Assembly: GCA_003255065.1 (NCBI GenBank)
Contig: QAOA01004461.1
Span: 42,732-106,731, forward strand
Reading direction: 5' to 3'
DNA from: Cercis canadensis
Lineage: Eukaryota > Streptophyta > Magnoliopsida > Fabales > Fabaceae
DNA: 64,000 nt
Both the position numbers and the translations under genes were made by a program. Below, one piece after another: positions 9,542 through 22,369 of this stretch. The first letter of the stretch is position 1; each line of letters begins with the position of its first letter. The notes beneath the pieces are model-generated. The model was given only the letters and a program-made list of their open reading frames with translations. It was not told where the DNA came from and did not search any database.

Positions 9542-12031
9542 CTAGAAGAAACGTTCTCCGAGCTCCGTAAACACGCCATGCGCCTAAACCCTTCCAAATG
9601 CACATTTGGGGTAGCGGCTGACAAGTTTCTCGGATTCATGTTAACATACAGAGGCATCGAGGCTAACCCCGACAAATGCACCGCAATCATCCAGATGAAA
9701 CCACCAACAACGGTGAGGGAGGTCCAGCGCTTAACCGGCAGAATAGCAGCCCTCTCCCGATTCATGTCAAAATCCGCTGACAAAGCTCTCCCTTTTTTCC
9801 AAGCGCTCAAAAAGGTCAAAAACTTCGAATGGACAAGAGACAGCCAGCGAGCCTTTGACGAGCTCAAGCAATACCTAGCCTCGCCACCCATACTCTCCAA
9901 GCCCAACACAGCCGATATCTTTTACCTATACCTTGCCTCTAGTAACCATGCTGTCAGCTCTGCTCTCGTCCGAGAAGACCACAGGAGCCAACTACCCGTT
10001 TACTTCACTAGCCATACCCTTCAGGGGTCCGAGCTCAACTACCATAAATTAGAAAAACTCGCTTATGCTCTCGTCCTCTCGGCGCGTCGTCTTAGACCAT
10101 ACTTCCAAAATCACCCAATTACCGTCCGTACAGATCAGCCAATACGACAGGTCCTTCAGAAACCCGACCTCGCAGGCCGCATGCTCGGGTGGTCCGTTGA
10201 AATCTCCGAGCACACTATCACCTATGAGCCCAGAGGTGCAATCAAGGCCCAAGCTCTGGCCGATTTTATTGCCGAATTCACTCCTCCTGAATCACCTAAC
10301 CACGGTCAACCCCACACTTGGCGCTTGTCGGTTGACGGTTCCTCCAACCTCAAAGGCGGAGGAGCAGGGATCATCGTGGAAGGCCCAGAGGGCATAACAA
10401 TAGAACAATCTCTGCGTTTCGAGTTTCCGACCTCCAATAATCAGGCCGAATATGAAGCTCTTATCGCCGGTCTCAAGCTGGCTCTGGAGCTTGGATCCGA
10501 AAATCTCCTAGTATTTAGCGACTCTCAGCTAGTCACTAGCCAGGTTAAGGGAGAATATCAAGCCAATGATCCCTTGATGATGAAATACCTCGAAATAGTT
10601 CAAAGCTTAACCTCCCAGTTGAAAAGCTTCGAAATCCTCCACATCCCGCGAAGCGAGAATTGCCGCGCCGACCTCCTCTCCAAATTAGCCAGTAGCAAGA
10701 AACCAAGACATAACCAAACAGTCATACAAGAAACACTCCATCAACCCAGTACAGAGCAAGTCAGAGTGCTAAACGTCGAGGAAGAGGCCCCAACATGGAT
10801 CACCCCCATCAAACATTACCTTGAAACAGGAAACCTCCCAAAGGAGAAAACGGACGCAAGAAAGCTCCGACGTATAGCAACTAGCTATTACCTGGAAAGA
10901 GGCGTACTCTACAAGCGCGGCTATTACACCCCGCTCTTGAAATGCCTAACCCCAGACCAATCCACTTACGTCCTGCAGGAGGTCCATGAAGGAATATGTG
11001 GCCACCACATCGGGGCCCGATCTTTAGCAGCTAGTATCCTCAGAACTGGATACTATTGGCCAACCTTGAGAACTGACGCGACCAAGTTTATGCAAAGATG
11101 CGACAAGTGCCAAAAATTCGCACACATCCACCTCGCACCGCCTACCGACCTTCATGTCGCGGTCGAACCATGGCCCTTCAGCCGATGGGGATTGGACCTC
11201 CTCGGACCTTTCCCATTGGCCCTTGGGCAGAAAAAATTTCTCATTGTCGCTATTGATTACTTTTCTAAATGGATCGAAGCCGAGCCTTTGGCCACAATCA
11301 CGGCTAAAAATGCTAAAAAATTTGTTCAAACTTTCATTATTTGCAGGTTCGGCATCCCATATACAATAACCACGGACAACGGAACCCAGTTCTTAGACTC
11401 GGGGTTCCGGGCATTTTGTGTCGACCTCCACATCGGGCTACACTTCACCTCGGTCGAACATCCCCAAGCTAACGGCCAAGTAGAGGCGGCAAATCGCATA
11501 TTACTAAATGGCATCAAGAAAAGATTAGATCAAACCAAATCCCAGTGGGTCGAAGAGCTACCATGGGTCCTCTGGTCTTACCGAACTACTTCCCAAACCT
11601 TAACGGGCATGTCCCCATATAAGCTCACCTATGGAACCGAAGCTATGATTCCAGTCGAACTCGGAGAACCATCCCGCAGACGAGAACTTTTCCAGCCCAA
11701 TCAAAGCTCAGAGCAACTACAAGTAAACCTTGACTTACTTGACGAAGAGAGGGACAAAGCTCGGATCCGAGCAATGGCTTATAAACAGAAACTCGCCCGT
11801 TACCACAACCTCAAGGTCCGATCAAGAGAGTTTCAACAAGGCGACCTCGTGCTTCGAAAAGCAACCATCACCAGAAAGCACCTCAATGAGAGAAAGCTGA
11901 CACCAAATTGAGAAGGCCCTTATCGAATCCACGAGGTACTCGGGAAAGGGGCATACAAGCTGACAATTATGGAAGGAGATCACATCCCCAGAACTTGGAA
12001 TGTATTAAACCTTCGCCAATATATACAATGA
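9542..12031 (+). pseudogene. Tat pol, second half (RT end, RNase H, second RNase H, integrase), premature stop
   Basis: It continues the polyprotein after the solo LTR: RT thumb/connection (MRLNPSKCTFGVAADKFLGF), RNase H (YFTSHTLQGSELNYHKLEKL), second RNase H (WRLSVDGSSNLKGGGAG, FSDSQLV) and an integrase zinc finger (CGHHIGAR, CDKCQKF). The integrase D-D-E core (DYFSKWIEAE, TDNGTQFLD, ANGQVEAANR) follows. The frame is open from 9542 to a TGA at 11909-11911, where both other copies have TGG (NWEGPY), then reads on to the normal stop at 12029-12031. The premature stop removes about 40 C-terminal residues, including the end of the integrase C-terminal domain. Confidence 0.94.
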
Positions 12032-12048
12032 AGTTTCTACACCTACCC

Positions 12049-12180
12049 GAGCTTAACCTACAAGGGCCAATGCCCTTAAAAGGACCAATGTCCTTAAAAA
12101 CGCTCTACACGAGCTTAAACTACAAGGGCCAATGCCCTTAAAAGGACCAATGTCCTTATAAACGCTCTACCCGAGCTTCA
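12049..12180 (+). repeat. Hairpin-unit tandem array (array 2), about two units
   Basis: Two units of the same design as array 1 (GAGCTTAA..CTACAAGGGCCAATGCCC, then AAGGAC-CAAT-GTCCTT), plus a degraded third starting near 12173. The array begins 18 bp after the pol stop, the same position as in the other copies, but is much shorter. Confidence 0.88.
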
Positions 12181-12610
12181 CTTACAAGTGCCAATGCCGC
12201 TTCATTCAAAGTTCAAACCTACAACCGCCAAACACCTTTCGACGAGTCTAAACAACGGATAAAACTTTTCAAACTTGTCAAAAAAATTGGGTGATTCAAA
12301 ATAAAGTTTCGAACTAACCCCTCAAAGATTAGCTCGGTATTTTTGCTTATGGACAAAAATCCTTAGTCAAAAACCCGACTTATTCTCGTGATATTATTTA
12401 TCAATTTCCTTAGTTCGCCCTTACCGAAAGTTCCTTGAACTTATCATTTATTCAATTTTAGCTTTTACCCGAGCTATAATACTAGTTCCAACATCAAACA
12501 CAATAGGAAAATCAAATATGATAAACAAAACTTCGTTCTTATTATTTTTCAACATCGGATTACAAGAAAAAACATAAGAAAAAATAAATTATTTACAAGA
12601 TCCTAACTCC

Positions 12611-14551
12611 CTAAGACTTCTCCTGCTCTCGAAGAACATCTTCGTTCTCCGAAGCCGAATCTGCGTCTTCACCGGAGTCAAGATCAACCCGCAGCTCGGG
12701 ATCATCATCATCCGCTTCCTCAGCGTCGTCCACTAGCTGACCGTCCCTTACCCTCTTCCAAGGATCCAGGCGCTCGGCATCAATGTCAGGGACCTGCAGC
12801 CGAGCCTGTTCTAAACATAGCTTAAACCCCTTCTCATGGGCCTTGGCATAATTCATTACTATTTTTTGCTCAGTCCGGTCCCTCAACCTTGACTTCGACT
12901 GTCGAACTCGGTCAAGCCTTCGAGCCATTTGGCACCGAACCTTGCTTTCCCGGATCTCAGCCGCTCGACCTAGCTCCTGGCTTATCTTCCTCTCTTCCTT
13001 CACTTGGGTAAGTTCGACCAGCGTAGTATCCAACCTCGTACGGATGTCCCCCAGCTCTCTTTGGGCCCGACCCAAGGCCTCCTGGCAAGACTCCACTGTT
13101 GCCCGGGTCATCTCGTCCTCTTCCAAGAATTTTTGCCTCTCAAGCTCGGACGCGACGACCCTCTCGTTCAGCTCCTGGCCAATAACGGCAGCCCGTCCCA
13201 GGATGTCCCGAAGGTGTTTGCTCAGCAGCAATGTTTTGGCCTCCGCCACCTTCATCCGATCCGTAGGCAGGGCCAACGATTTGAGCCGATCTCCTGCCGG
13301 GTATTGAACATTCCAGAACGACATGCTGGAATGTTCTCGTTTCTCTCCCATGGGGGCAGCAAACAGCTCGAAATGTTTCACCTCTGAATCAAGGTCAAAC
13401 ATCCGGTTAGCCGAGGGGTCTACCCGGTCTTTATCTGCCTTTGCCGCCACCCGTTGCCTTTTGTTCCCGGCTCTCTGTTTGCCCTTGGCCGCAACAGGGC
13501 TCCCCTCACCCCGAGCTGGGGGTAGCACGGGTATTTCCTCCGCCCTCACCACCGTTACGGGCTCTGCAGGAATCGCCTTGGGTGGAGCCGCCGACCTTTG
13601 AGTTCTAGCTTTCGCCAGCTTCGCTAGGTTCACCATTTGCTCTGCCGACAGCTTTCCCTCTGCAAAAACAAAGAAAAAATGATTAGTACATCAGAAAACA
13701 TACGCACAACTTCACATAATGCATACCGACCAATTAGATCTTTGGCCTTAAGCGTAACCATTTGGGCGTTTTCAACGACCAGTTGGGAGATCGTCTTTAT
13801 TATTTGCCGATCTTCCCGTATATACTCGTCTATTGCCCGAGCTGGCACCTTATCAATATCCCTACTCCAGCGCAGGGGAAACCGAGGCTTCAAGTCCTCC
13901 TTCAAGAAAAATGCCATAGCTGGCGTCGGGCCTACTTTCTAGGTTGGAACTGTAACCTGGAAGAATCGGTCTTTCCAACCTTTGGCCGATTCTTCCACCA
14001 ATTTTAAGAGTCCTAACCCCCGCCGACTAGCTATGTACACAAACTCCTGGTCGGTATCCTTCACGTCCTTTAAAGTAAAAAAATAAAAAAAAATACCTCT
14101 ACCCTACTCTCTACCGACAACAGTTCGCACATTTTCTGAAACGCCCGAAGAAAACCCCAGCCGTTTACATGGAGTTGGGACGGAGCAGCGTTAACCTTTC
14201 TAAAAACTCCATCTCAAACTTGGAGAGAGACAACTCTGCTCCGGCCCTCTCCACATAAGCCGCACTAAAGGTAAATAAATCATTTTTAGGGCAGTTTTCG
14301 CACACAGGCGCATCTTTCGAACATGCTTTAACGTCGTAACCGCTATGACCCCAATCAATTTCATGATTATAATATTTGAACTCCCTTACAAACTTCGTGC
14401 GAAGCACGGAAAATGTGTTTCTAACCCTCTCATGAACAAATGAAGGAATAGAGGGCCGAACAAAAGATATGTCTAAGCTACTCTCGCTGGAACTAGCTTC
14501 CTCCGCCCTACCTTGTTCCCTACCAACACTTGGCTCCCTTTCACTCACCAC
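12611..14551 (-). pseudogene. Antisense accessory ORF of Tat element, copy 2 (Transposase_28-like plus coiled coil)
   Basis: The minus-strand start is ATG at 14551 (MVSEREPSVG). Exon 14551-13731 joins exon 13659-12611 through donor ATTG|GTCGGT and acceptor TGCAG|AGGG. The N-terminal part carries motifs (LSLSKFEMEFLERL, NGWGFLRAFQKMCE, GWKDRFFQV) that resemble the plant Transposase_28 'putative gypsy type transposon' family. The C-terminal 340 residues are basic, then coiled-coil, then acidic. Lesions in this copy are a 1-nt shift near 14185, a T-run shift near 14085 and a TAG at 13941-13939 where copy 1 has TGG. It lies between pol and the 3' LTR and has a TATA box of its own on the minus strand near 14843. 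The role is not established; being conserved in three copies argues for past function. Confidence 0.85.
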
Positions 14552-14838
14552 TTCCCTGTTGGCCTCTACCCCCCCCCCCCATCAGACGAAATTACTTCAA
14601 TGTTTTTCAGATAGTTCATAGGGTCCTCACCATTCACGGAAGAGTAACTCTCCATCTTACCACGAGTGAACTAAGAAGAAAGATGATCTACGACCTAAGA
14701 GCGAGAAAGAGGCAAAAATTACCTTTGGAAAAAGGAGTAATCCGAGCTGAAATCCTACAAGATTCCTTACTTCACACCAACCTAAGCACCAATTTCAGAA
14801 AATTTACCAAAAAAGTAGACTGAAGTTTTACCAACCCC

Positions 14839-14847
14839 TATTTATAG
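14839..14847 (-). promoter_or_regulatory. Candidate TATA box for the antisense ORF
   Basis: Read on the minus strand the sequence is CCTATAAATAGGGG, a consensus plant TATA box, about 290 bp upstream of the antisense ATG at 14551 and pointing towards it. It lies well outside the LTR, so it would give the antisense ORF its own promoter. Confidence 0.6.
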
Positions 14848-15186
14848 GACAACGCAGAATGAATCCAACCGTCCAAAGACTCCTGATTTAACGGTGCCGG
14901 GAGAGCCGTATTCTAGCTCGGGAAGGTCAAACGTCACGTCCAAAACGGCCCTGACACCTAAAGCAGCCCAAACGACAGCCGCAGCCAGGATGGTCATTAA
15001 TATGTTGTCCCTCGTAAAAGCCACGTGGCAGTCACGTCCAAAGCACCAAATGATCATCATGGCACATGGTGTGGTTATCGAAATTTCAAAACTTCACACC
15101 CGCATTTTCTCCACATCCCCATCTCGGAAACGAATACTGTTTGCAAATCCATAGCTCGGTCTCGGTAACACCGAAGCCCGAGCTTC

Positions 15187-15199
15187 AAAGGGGGACAAG
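15187..15199 (+). other. Polypurine tract of Tat copy 2
   Basis: AAAGGGGGACAAG lies directly before the TG that opens the 3' LTR, the expected position and composition of the plus-strand primer for reverse transcription. Confidence 0.8.
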
Positions 15200-15501
15200 T
15201 GTAGATACCCAATATTTCGGCCCATAAGGTTTTAAGCCCATTGTCACCAAGCCCATATCTGAAACCATTCCCTGGACCCTTTAAAATCAGGCATTTCCCT
15301 ATAAATAGAGGAACGACAAGTAGAAAAAGGACTTCCTTGGGACAGGACAAAAAAAAGATTATAAAAGCTCTTATTCCATATCAGATTTGTTACTAACTTC
15401 AGCATTGAAGCTCGGGTAAACACCCGACCTTGATTATACACCTTTGCAAGTGACCCCACTTAACCAACCTTTCTCTATCAAGCCAAAATCAGGCATCGTC
15501 A
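15200..15501 (+). repeat. 3' LTR of Tat copy 2 (302 bp)
   Basis: It starts TGTAGATACCCAATATTTCG and ends CAGGCATCGTCA, matching the LTR at 22506-22874. A TATA box (TATAAATAGAGG) is at 15300-15307. It is 67 bp shorter than the copy 3 LTR because that one carries a tandem duplication around its TATA box. Confidence 0.9.
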
Positions 15502-16100
15502 AGCACATAGATTAGTTCAGCAAAAACTAATATATCATATAATTAAAATTGTCATGGGTTTATTCATGTTTATCATTACCCCGCTAACTTGTGCTGGGAG
15601 AGAATGAGGAACGATGATCATAATTTCTTGTGCTTGTCACGGGTGCATGTTACAATAACCAAAGTATCAAATTCGGTACACANGTCAAAAATCAAATTTG
15701 TATAAAAAAAAATTAGTTAAAATTTTAGTAAATTATTAAAAATAAATAAATTAATTAAATTAAATTTAGATTCTGATCATATTAAAAATACGTAAATTTG
15801 CTAACGTAGAAATAACGTTACTGATGAATATGAGAAAATTTGACGACTACCGTACGCGTCAAAGTGTGAACCGTGTGATAGTGATGCGGCAGATTTGGCC
15901 AAGTTGGGTGTATTGTACATCGTAGTCAAATGAAAATTAAGAAATAGGAGGTGGAAATGGAAGACAGTGTGGACTTGGAAAGCGAGGAACAATGGCGCGA
16001 CAAAATTTTCTAATGCCCAAATTTTCAAAGTTTGATTCAATTCAATTGCGCTTTGCTTTAGAGTTTGAATGAAGTGACTCATCAGTCAAATGCGAAGAGA
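15502..16100. other. RGS1 upstream region
   Basis: AT-rich sequence with an assembly gap at 15683 and no coding signal. It should contain the RGS1 promoter and 5' UTR, but I see no convincing TATA box. An in-frame ATG at 16065 would add 12 residues to RGS1; family alignment favours the later start. Confidence 0.5.
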
Positions 16101-19100
16101 ATGGGAAGCTGTGCCGTGGAAGGAGGGTGTCCCAGCGATTACCTAGCTATTGCCATATCCATCTTCTCCTTACTTTTGTATGTTTACTTTCTCCCTTCCA
16201 TTACCCCCTTTTCTTTTAAGCTTTCTTCTTCTGATTTTCTTTCCAGGTGAGTCAAACTGAATGACTAGAATCCGTAATTCTATGGTGTCCAATGTCTGTT
16301 TGATATTATGCCTCAATGAATTTGATTCCAAGCATAGAATTGCAAAACTTCTGTCTGTCACTAAATAGTCCTTACTAGGGAGTCAGGTTATGTATATTCT
16401 TACGTTTGATGAGTGGAAAATACTCTCGTTATTGACTTCAGGAAGGTCATCTGGATGAAGGTGAACTTTTCTTCAGCAGTTTGCAGATTAATAATCTTCT
16501 TATCACATGGTTTTGGAAGTTTTAAAGTGGTGATGAACAAACTACATTTTGTTACTGATTTGCTCATTGATTAAAGAAATTTTGTGGTTTCTTTGTTCCA
16601 TTATACTGATACGGTGATTAAGAACAAATTTTAGTCCTTTATCTTTGATGATTTATGTGATTCCAATATTCAGCGGTTTACTTTTACCTTTTATCTTATC
16701 ATTATAGTATTATTTGTTGTTGAAAAATAGTGTATGTGGCATAATTTCATGCATATTCTTTTGGTTGTTTTCTATTTTCAGGCTTCTCTCACGATCAATA
16801 TTTCCCTTTCTGGTTAACAAGATTCCTCGTACTAAAGGCAGTGGCTTCTGGATTCCAGTAATTCAAGTTTTATCCAGCTTCAACCTTCTGCTATCTATTG
16901 TGGTAGGAAGAAAGTTCTTATTGTTAGCAGTGTTAGATGACTATTTCCCTGATAAGAACTTTCCAATTTTAATCATTCAGATGTTACTGTGATATTAAAT
17001 CCCTACTACACTCTGTGGCTCCATGCTGTACTAGCCTATATTTATGTTTTATGCAGATCTCTATCAATATCTTGAAAATCAAAAGGAGACATTGGTGGCA
17101 GTCTTGCTATCTCTGGGCAGGTTATTCCTTCTTTTACCATCTTTTCTGACTTGTTAATATTTCTTTTTCATGTATGTATACTTATAAGTGAAATTCCAAT
17201 GCTTCTATTTGCTTTCAGTCTGGGTTGAAGGCCCCCTAGGGTTTGGTTTGCTGTTGAGCTGTCGCATAACACAAACCTTCCAACTATATTATATCTTTGT
17301 CAAGTAAGTAAACGCTTATAATGCTTTCAATTGGCAAGATGGCATTAACGTATTACCAACATCCTGTAGCAGCATCTTTATCTCTAAACCATCCAAGCCA
17401 ACCCCTGTAGCAAATGTGGCCATGTCTTATCTGTTGTCCAAACTTATCATCCATTGGCAAAAGCAGCTGCTCTATCTTTCATGCTGGACATAGCCAATAA
17501 CCTGTTGAATGTATTGTGCTTTGATTCTGCTTGTCTAACTGGTTTCAACTAGTGAAACTATGATCACATAAACTCATGGGGGCTTGTGGTACTTTTTATA
17601 CTGTATTTTTTGGTGGTCATCATGGACAAAACAAAATTGACCCTTGGCCTTGTACTTCTTGAAGTTTAATTTCATGTTTTCCGCAGCTTGTTTTTATCCC
17701 ACTGCACTGCTTTACAGTGCTGAAGGACTTATCACGGGTTTATTTATCACTTGCATATTGGTTTTTACCTTGTTTATTAATATTTCAGGAGGCGTTTACC
17801 ACTGATCAGATCATATTTTTTTCTTCCACTTATTCTACTGCCCTGGATTGCTGGTGCTGCTTGTAAGAATTTGAGTTAACTTCGATTTACTCGTTGATTT
17901 TACTTTTTGTTACATTCGTTATTTTGCTTGAAGTAAAGATAATAGCAGTAATTTTTTCTGACTACTTTATTGTCCTTTGTCCACTGATATTTTCATCTCA
18001 TATTATATAATTATCTTCTATATTTTTACAATTTTGCTCGACTTAGTCTTTCATCAATTCTTCCATCCTAAAGTGTTTCCTAACCCATAGTTATTATTAT
18101 TGAATACATTATTGCCAATATGACCTTTTACTGGCTGCTTTGCCTGCCCAATTATGGTGTATTCATATTATTCTCAACAGCTTTTGATATTTCTGGAAAT
18201 GATCATCTGGATTCACTCCCCCCTCCCTTTTTCATTTGCTCTGTTTCTTGTATTAAGCTTCTAATAAGACTATTTATTCATGCTCTAGTTATCCACATGA
18301 AGAAGCCTCTAAACTATCGCTGTCACATGACGGCTCAGTGGACCATCCCAGTTGTATGCCTCCATGCATTATACATTGCCACTTTGGTTGGATTTACCGG
18401 AGCTGTTCGGCATATAGAGTTCAGGTTTGACGAACTCAGAGACCTCTGGCGGGGAATACTTGTGTCAGTTTTGTCCATTGGTACACTTTTGTCTAGGTTC
18501 TATTTTTATGTTTTCTTTTTTATATTAAATAGAGGATCAGTAATTTCTGATGAGATATATCGTACTGTATAGTTCCTTTAATCAGCAACATGTCTCTAGT
18601 CTAATATAACAATGGTTCACTGGAATACTGATGGCAGAAAATAGATTAGATTCATTTTGAATAAGCTGATCCTGTACCTGCTAAAGGGTTGTTGCCCCCA
18701 TGTAATTGCTATGTCTTGCAGTGAGCTGCTCAAGTTGCTCCCATGAGACGGAGAGCCACATGGAAGCTGTCCTCTATTAAATGGAATAAGTGTCTCCCTT
18801 TATATAATTAGGCATCATAGTTAAAACACCAGCGCTCTGAGGATAGTTCTTCACTCACTTTAATGATATAATTTGTCAAACTTACATTATAAAATATGAG
18901 CTGGGATAAGCTTAGGGCACCTCACTTTGGTGGCCTTAATGATTTAATTTTTGCTCCTTTCTACTTCCAGCTGTGTGGGTTGCTGCTTACATACTGAATG
19001 AAATTCACGATGATATCTCATGGCTTCAAGTTGCCTCCAGATTTCTGCTTTTAGTTGTGGTATGCTTCTTTACTGGTGATCTTCTGTGCATAAATGTTAT

Positions 19101-20471
19101 GCTATGACTGATATTGCTAGTTGATTGAAAGTTGAAAATTAAGTTATTACTTTCTGATTCTTGTATTTACTCCCAGCATATGTTGGTTTAATTTCACAGG
19201 CTAGCATACTTGTTACGGCTTTCTTTTCTATATCAAGTTCACAACCACTGCTCTCACAAATCAGCTTGGGGAGAAGGGAATCCAGAGAGTTTCGCACAAT
19301 GGGCCAAGCTCTGGGCATACCTGATAGTGGGCTATTAGGACAGAGGGAACCAGTTTCAATAATAGATCCTAATGAGCCATTGGATAAGCTTCTCTTGAAC
19401 AAGGGATTCCGGCAGTCCTTTATGGCTTTCGCTGATAGGTTAAATATCCTTCTTTATATTCCAGTTTCTTGGTGGTCATTAAGGGAATTAGAGGTTGAAT
19501 ACCCCTCTCTCAATTTCATTTTTTTGGTGGGCATATGAGGAAAAGATTAATAGAAAACAAGAAAATGAAAGTTAATTTTTCTTTTCTCATTAACGTTACA
19601 CTTCTGTTCTTTTTTTATTTACAGTTGTTTGGCTGGGGAGAGTGTGCACTTCTTTGATGAAGTGCATGAACTTAGTAAAATACCTGAAGATGATTCTGTG
19701 AGAAGGATCTATATGGCACGGCATATTATTGGGAAGTACATAGTTGCAGGTCTGCAATTTTAGTTCTGGGGGGTTCTCCTTACACTCATTCCATTATTTT
19801 CCTCCATAACCTCCAGCATTTGTCTCGTATAACTTCCAAATTTTAACATCTGAGACCTGTCGATTAGTCTCTGAACACTGGCATTTGATATAAATACAGT
19901 TGCGTCTATCAGCTATGTGGTTTCCAATAAATAAGTTGAAAGTATCAGTAAATATCAACTTTTTGAAAATGATATAATTGCAAGTGTTCATCCAAAATAT
20001 GTTGGACTTTTGTCTAATGTTTCCTAAATTGTCATTGTCCAGGCGCAGCAATGGAGGTGAACATTTCTCATCGAAGCCGACAAGAAATTTTGACAACTTC
20101 CAATCTTGCTTGCCCTGATCTCTTCCATAGTGCACTAAATGAGATAATGCAGCTGATGAAAACGGTAAGCTAGTTCCATAGGTTGAAACAATTTGATTGG
20201 ACCCCTTAGGACTAGTGTGGCCATATAGTTTTCATAATTTCATCTGAAATAATGTTGCACTTACCAGAATTTGGCAAAAGATTACTGGTCATCAATGTTC
20301 TTCATGAAGTTCCGAGAAGAAGCCAATATGAGATCCAATGGCCACGAGCTGGAACAGATGACAGGATGGAATTTCTCTCCAAGGTTGAGTTCTGTGCATG
20401 GTGCAGATGATCCTTTTCACCAGGACCATATTCTGAAGAGTTCTGGCTGTAGCCAAGATTCTGACCCGTGA
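16101..20471 (+). CDS. RGS1: Regulator of G-protein signaling 1 (seven-transmembrane RGS protein), 11 exons, 463 aa
   Basis: Exons are 16101-16177, 16782-16902, 17057-17120, 17219-17303, 17789-17862, 18289-18480, 18971-19059, 19200-19438, 19625-19749, 20043-20164 and 20268-20471. All introns are GT-AG and phases add up without a break. The start [14 protein letters not shown] matches the N-terminus of Arabidopsis RGS1. Residues 1 to about 250 form seven hydrophobic segments (for example [18 protein letters not shown]). A linker leads to an RGS domain from about residue 295 ([18 protein letters not shown]) to about 412 ([12 protein letters not shown]). In Arabidopsis this plasma-membrane protein accelerates GTP hydrolysis by the G-alpha subunit GPA1 and links sugar sensing to G-protein signalling. 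Length is close to the Arabidopsis protein (about 459 aa). No disabling change was seen. Confidence 0.96.
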
Positions 20472-22218
20472 TTTTATGGTTTTCTGGAACTTGGAATTTC
20501 TACAGTTTCGTGTTTTTTGAAATATTTACTGATGTACTTCTCCCACGCTACAACATTATAGTACCAGGCGCAGAAGATGAAAGAATGACTGGGGAGACAA
20601 AAGAAGCAAAGTTAAGAAGTGGCGGTATTCTATTTCTTACTCTACATCTGTACAGATAGGACCATGTATGTCCTGGTCAAGTAGTTGATATATTTGAACC
20701 CTGAGGGGTTTTGATGTTTAGTAACGGGCTAGGTCAAATATGCAAAGCATATAAGAAATCGATACTTTCTATCTAGCAAACAGTTTTGGCAACCTTTTTA
20801 TGATGTCTGATTCTTTTATTTGAAAGAGCTTATAGGTATTTGCCAACAGTCATTTGAAATATTTCAGTACATTTTCCCTCGTTGATGAGTGTCGCAGGCT
20901 TGCAGCACATGATTATCAATTACCTATTACCCATGCATCTGCAGCACGTAAGGTGGCAAGCTCTGAATGGCTGTTGTGATTGAGAAATGCTTATTGGACT
21001 GGTGAATTGACAAAATTTGGGTGATACGTAACCCAGTTAAGTTTAAATTATATTAATTATATGAATATAAACTTTTAAAAATAAATATATATTACCAACG
21101 CAAGCCAGTGTGAATGTAACTGATATGTAGATAGCATTGCTCTGTGTTTAATGGTCGATCCATTGGTTGTACCATACCATGTGGTGGGTGGTGACCAACT
21201 AATGGGAGTTCGAGTGTGCTTCCTTCTTGGTTGGGATTTTTACTTAGCTCAATCTACTTGGTCCATTCGTGATAGCGATTTTTCTTCTTGTTAAATATTC
21301 AAATCTTCTAGAACTTGACGTATATGATATGCCATCTCGTTAAACATAAAAAATTCTAGAAAAAAAATCGCACATATGTAAACGAACCATAAATATTTAC
21401 AAGGTATGTAATATCTAATCAAAATCAAAGGATAAGCAAAAATGAATTAGAGAGACATTTAAGAACAAATCTTAAGTGGCATGTAAATGAAGTATTCTAT
21501 GGTATCACATGATCGTATCAGTTTTTCCTACATGAATAATCATCTTGGGTAAATTTCACGTAATTCTATACTCATTGTATGCATAACTCCCTGTGATTTT
21601 GATTGTAACAATAAACGTCCTTAAGTTATTCAGTTGTTCAAATAGAATGTTTTATTACTTAAATGGTTTTATCTATACTCATGTACATGATAGAACCATT
21701 TATGATATTTTCGTGAATAAAATAAATAAATAAAAACTCTCACTAAAAAATAGTTATAATTTTTAAGTAACTCCTCCTTTAAATAGGAATAATTTAATAG
21801 ATAAATTATTTTTCGAAATTTAATTATTTTTTATTTTCTTTCTTCTCTTCCCTTCCTCACGCATTTTTAATTTTAGTGATTCTAAATTCAATGTAAAAAA
21901 AAAAACGAAAATATATTAAATTGATTCCTTCTCCATTAATATCTCCTTAACTGTCTTGGCTAGAAAAGTTGTGAATCTTACGATCCGCTTAAAATTAGTT
22001 TAAAACTATGTGAAGTTGCTAGCTGCTTTTAGTTGAGAAGTTAAGAGGTTCAGAACCTAGAACACTTTCATCATTATGACGTGTCCAAATATGGCAACGC
22101 AAACCCACTCTCTCCCCTTATCAACCAGCTTTAAACTCCGAAGGGCAGAGCAAAGATTAGTAGATCTAGCAGGCCAAACTGAAAGGCAAGAATAAACAGA
22201 ATAGAGAAAAGAAGAAAA
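20472..22218. other. RGS1 3' flank and spacer
   Basis: The first 200 bp or so is probably RGS1 3' UTR. The rest is AT-rich spacer without coding signal. The last 200 bp leads into the ATG of the KCR-like paralogue at 22219 and should hold its old promoter; a simple TATA box is not clear. Confidence 0.5.
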
Positions 22219-22369
22219 ATGATAGTGATGCCAATAGCATTAGCATCATCATGCAATGATGAGTAGAGGTGTAAACCAAAACCGCAAAACTAACTAAACC
22301 GGCCATCGGTCTGGTTCTTGGTTTCACTAAAGAAAAACTAGTAATAAATCGAACCGAACAAAGTATGTG

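Larger units (their letters stand above)
6384..15501 (+). mobile_element. Tat-lineage Ty3/gypsy retrotransposon, copy 2 (5' end missing, solo LTR inside)
   Basis: The element runs from mid-gag (6386) through protease, RT, two RNase H domains and integrase (to 12031). A short hairpin array, an antisense ORF (12611-14551), a polypurine tract and a 3' LTR (15200-15501) follow. A 1429-bp solo LTR of another family is inserted in RT. The 5' LTR and gag start are absent: the left boundary is the edge of LTR-B copy 1. The candidate right target duplication is AGCAC (15502-15506), but its left partner is not visible. Confidence 0.9.

Noticed and set aside
16065-16100. Upstream in-frame ATG as the RGS1 start
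   Set aside because: It would add 12 residues absent from the known N-terminus, whose [18 protein letters not shown] start aligns at 16101.
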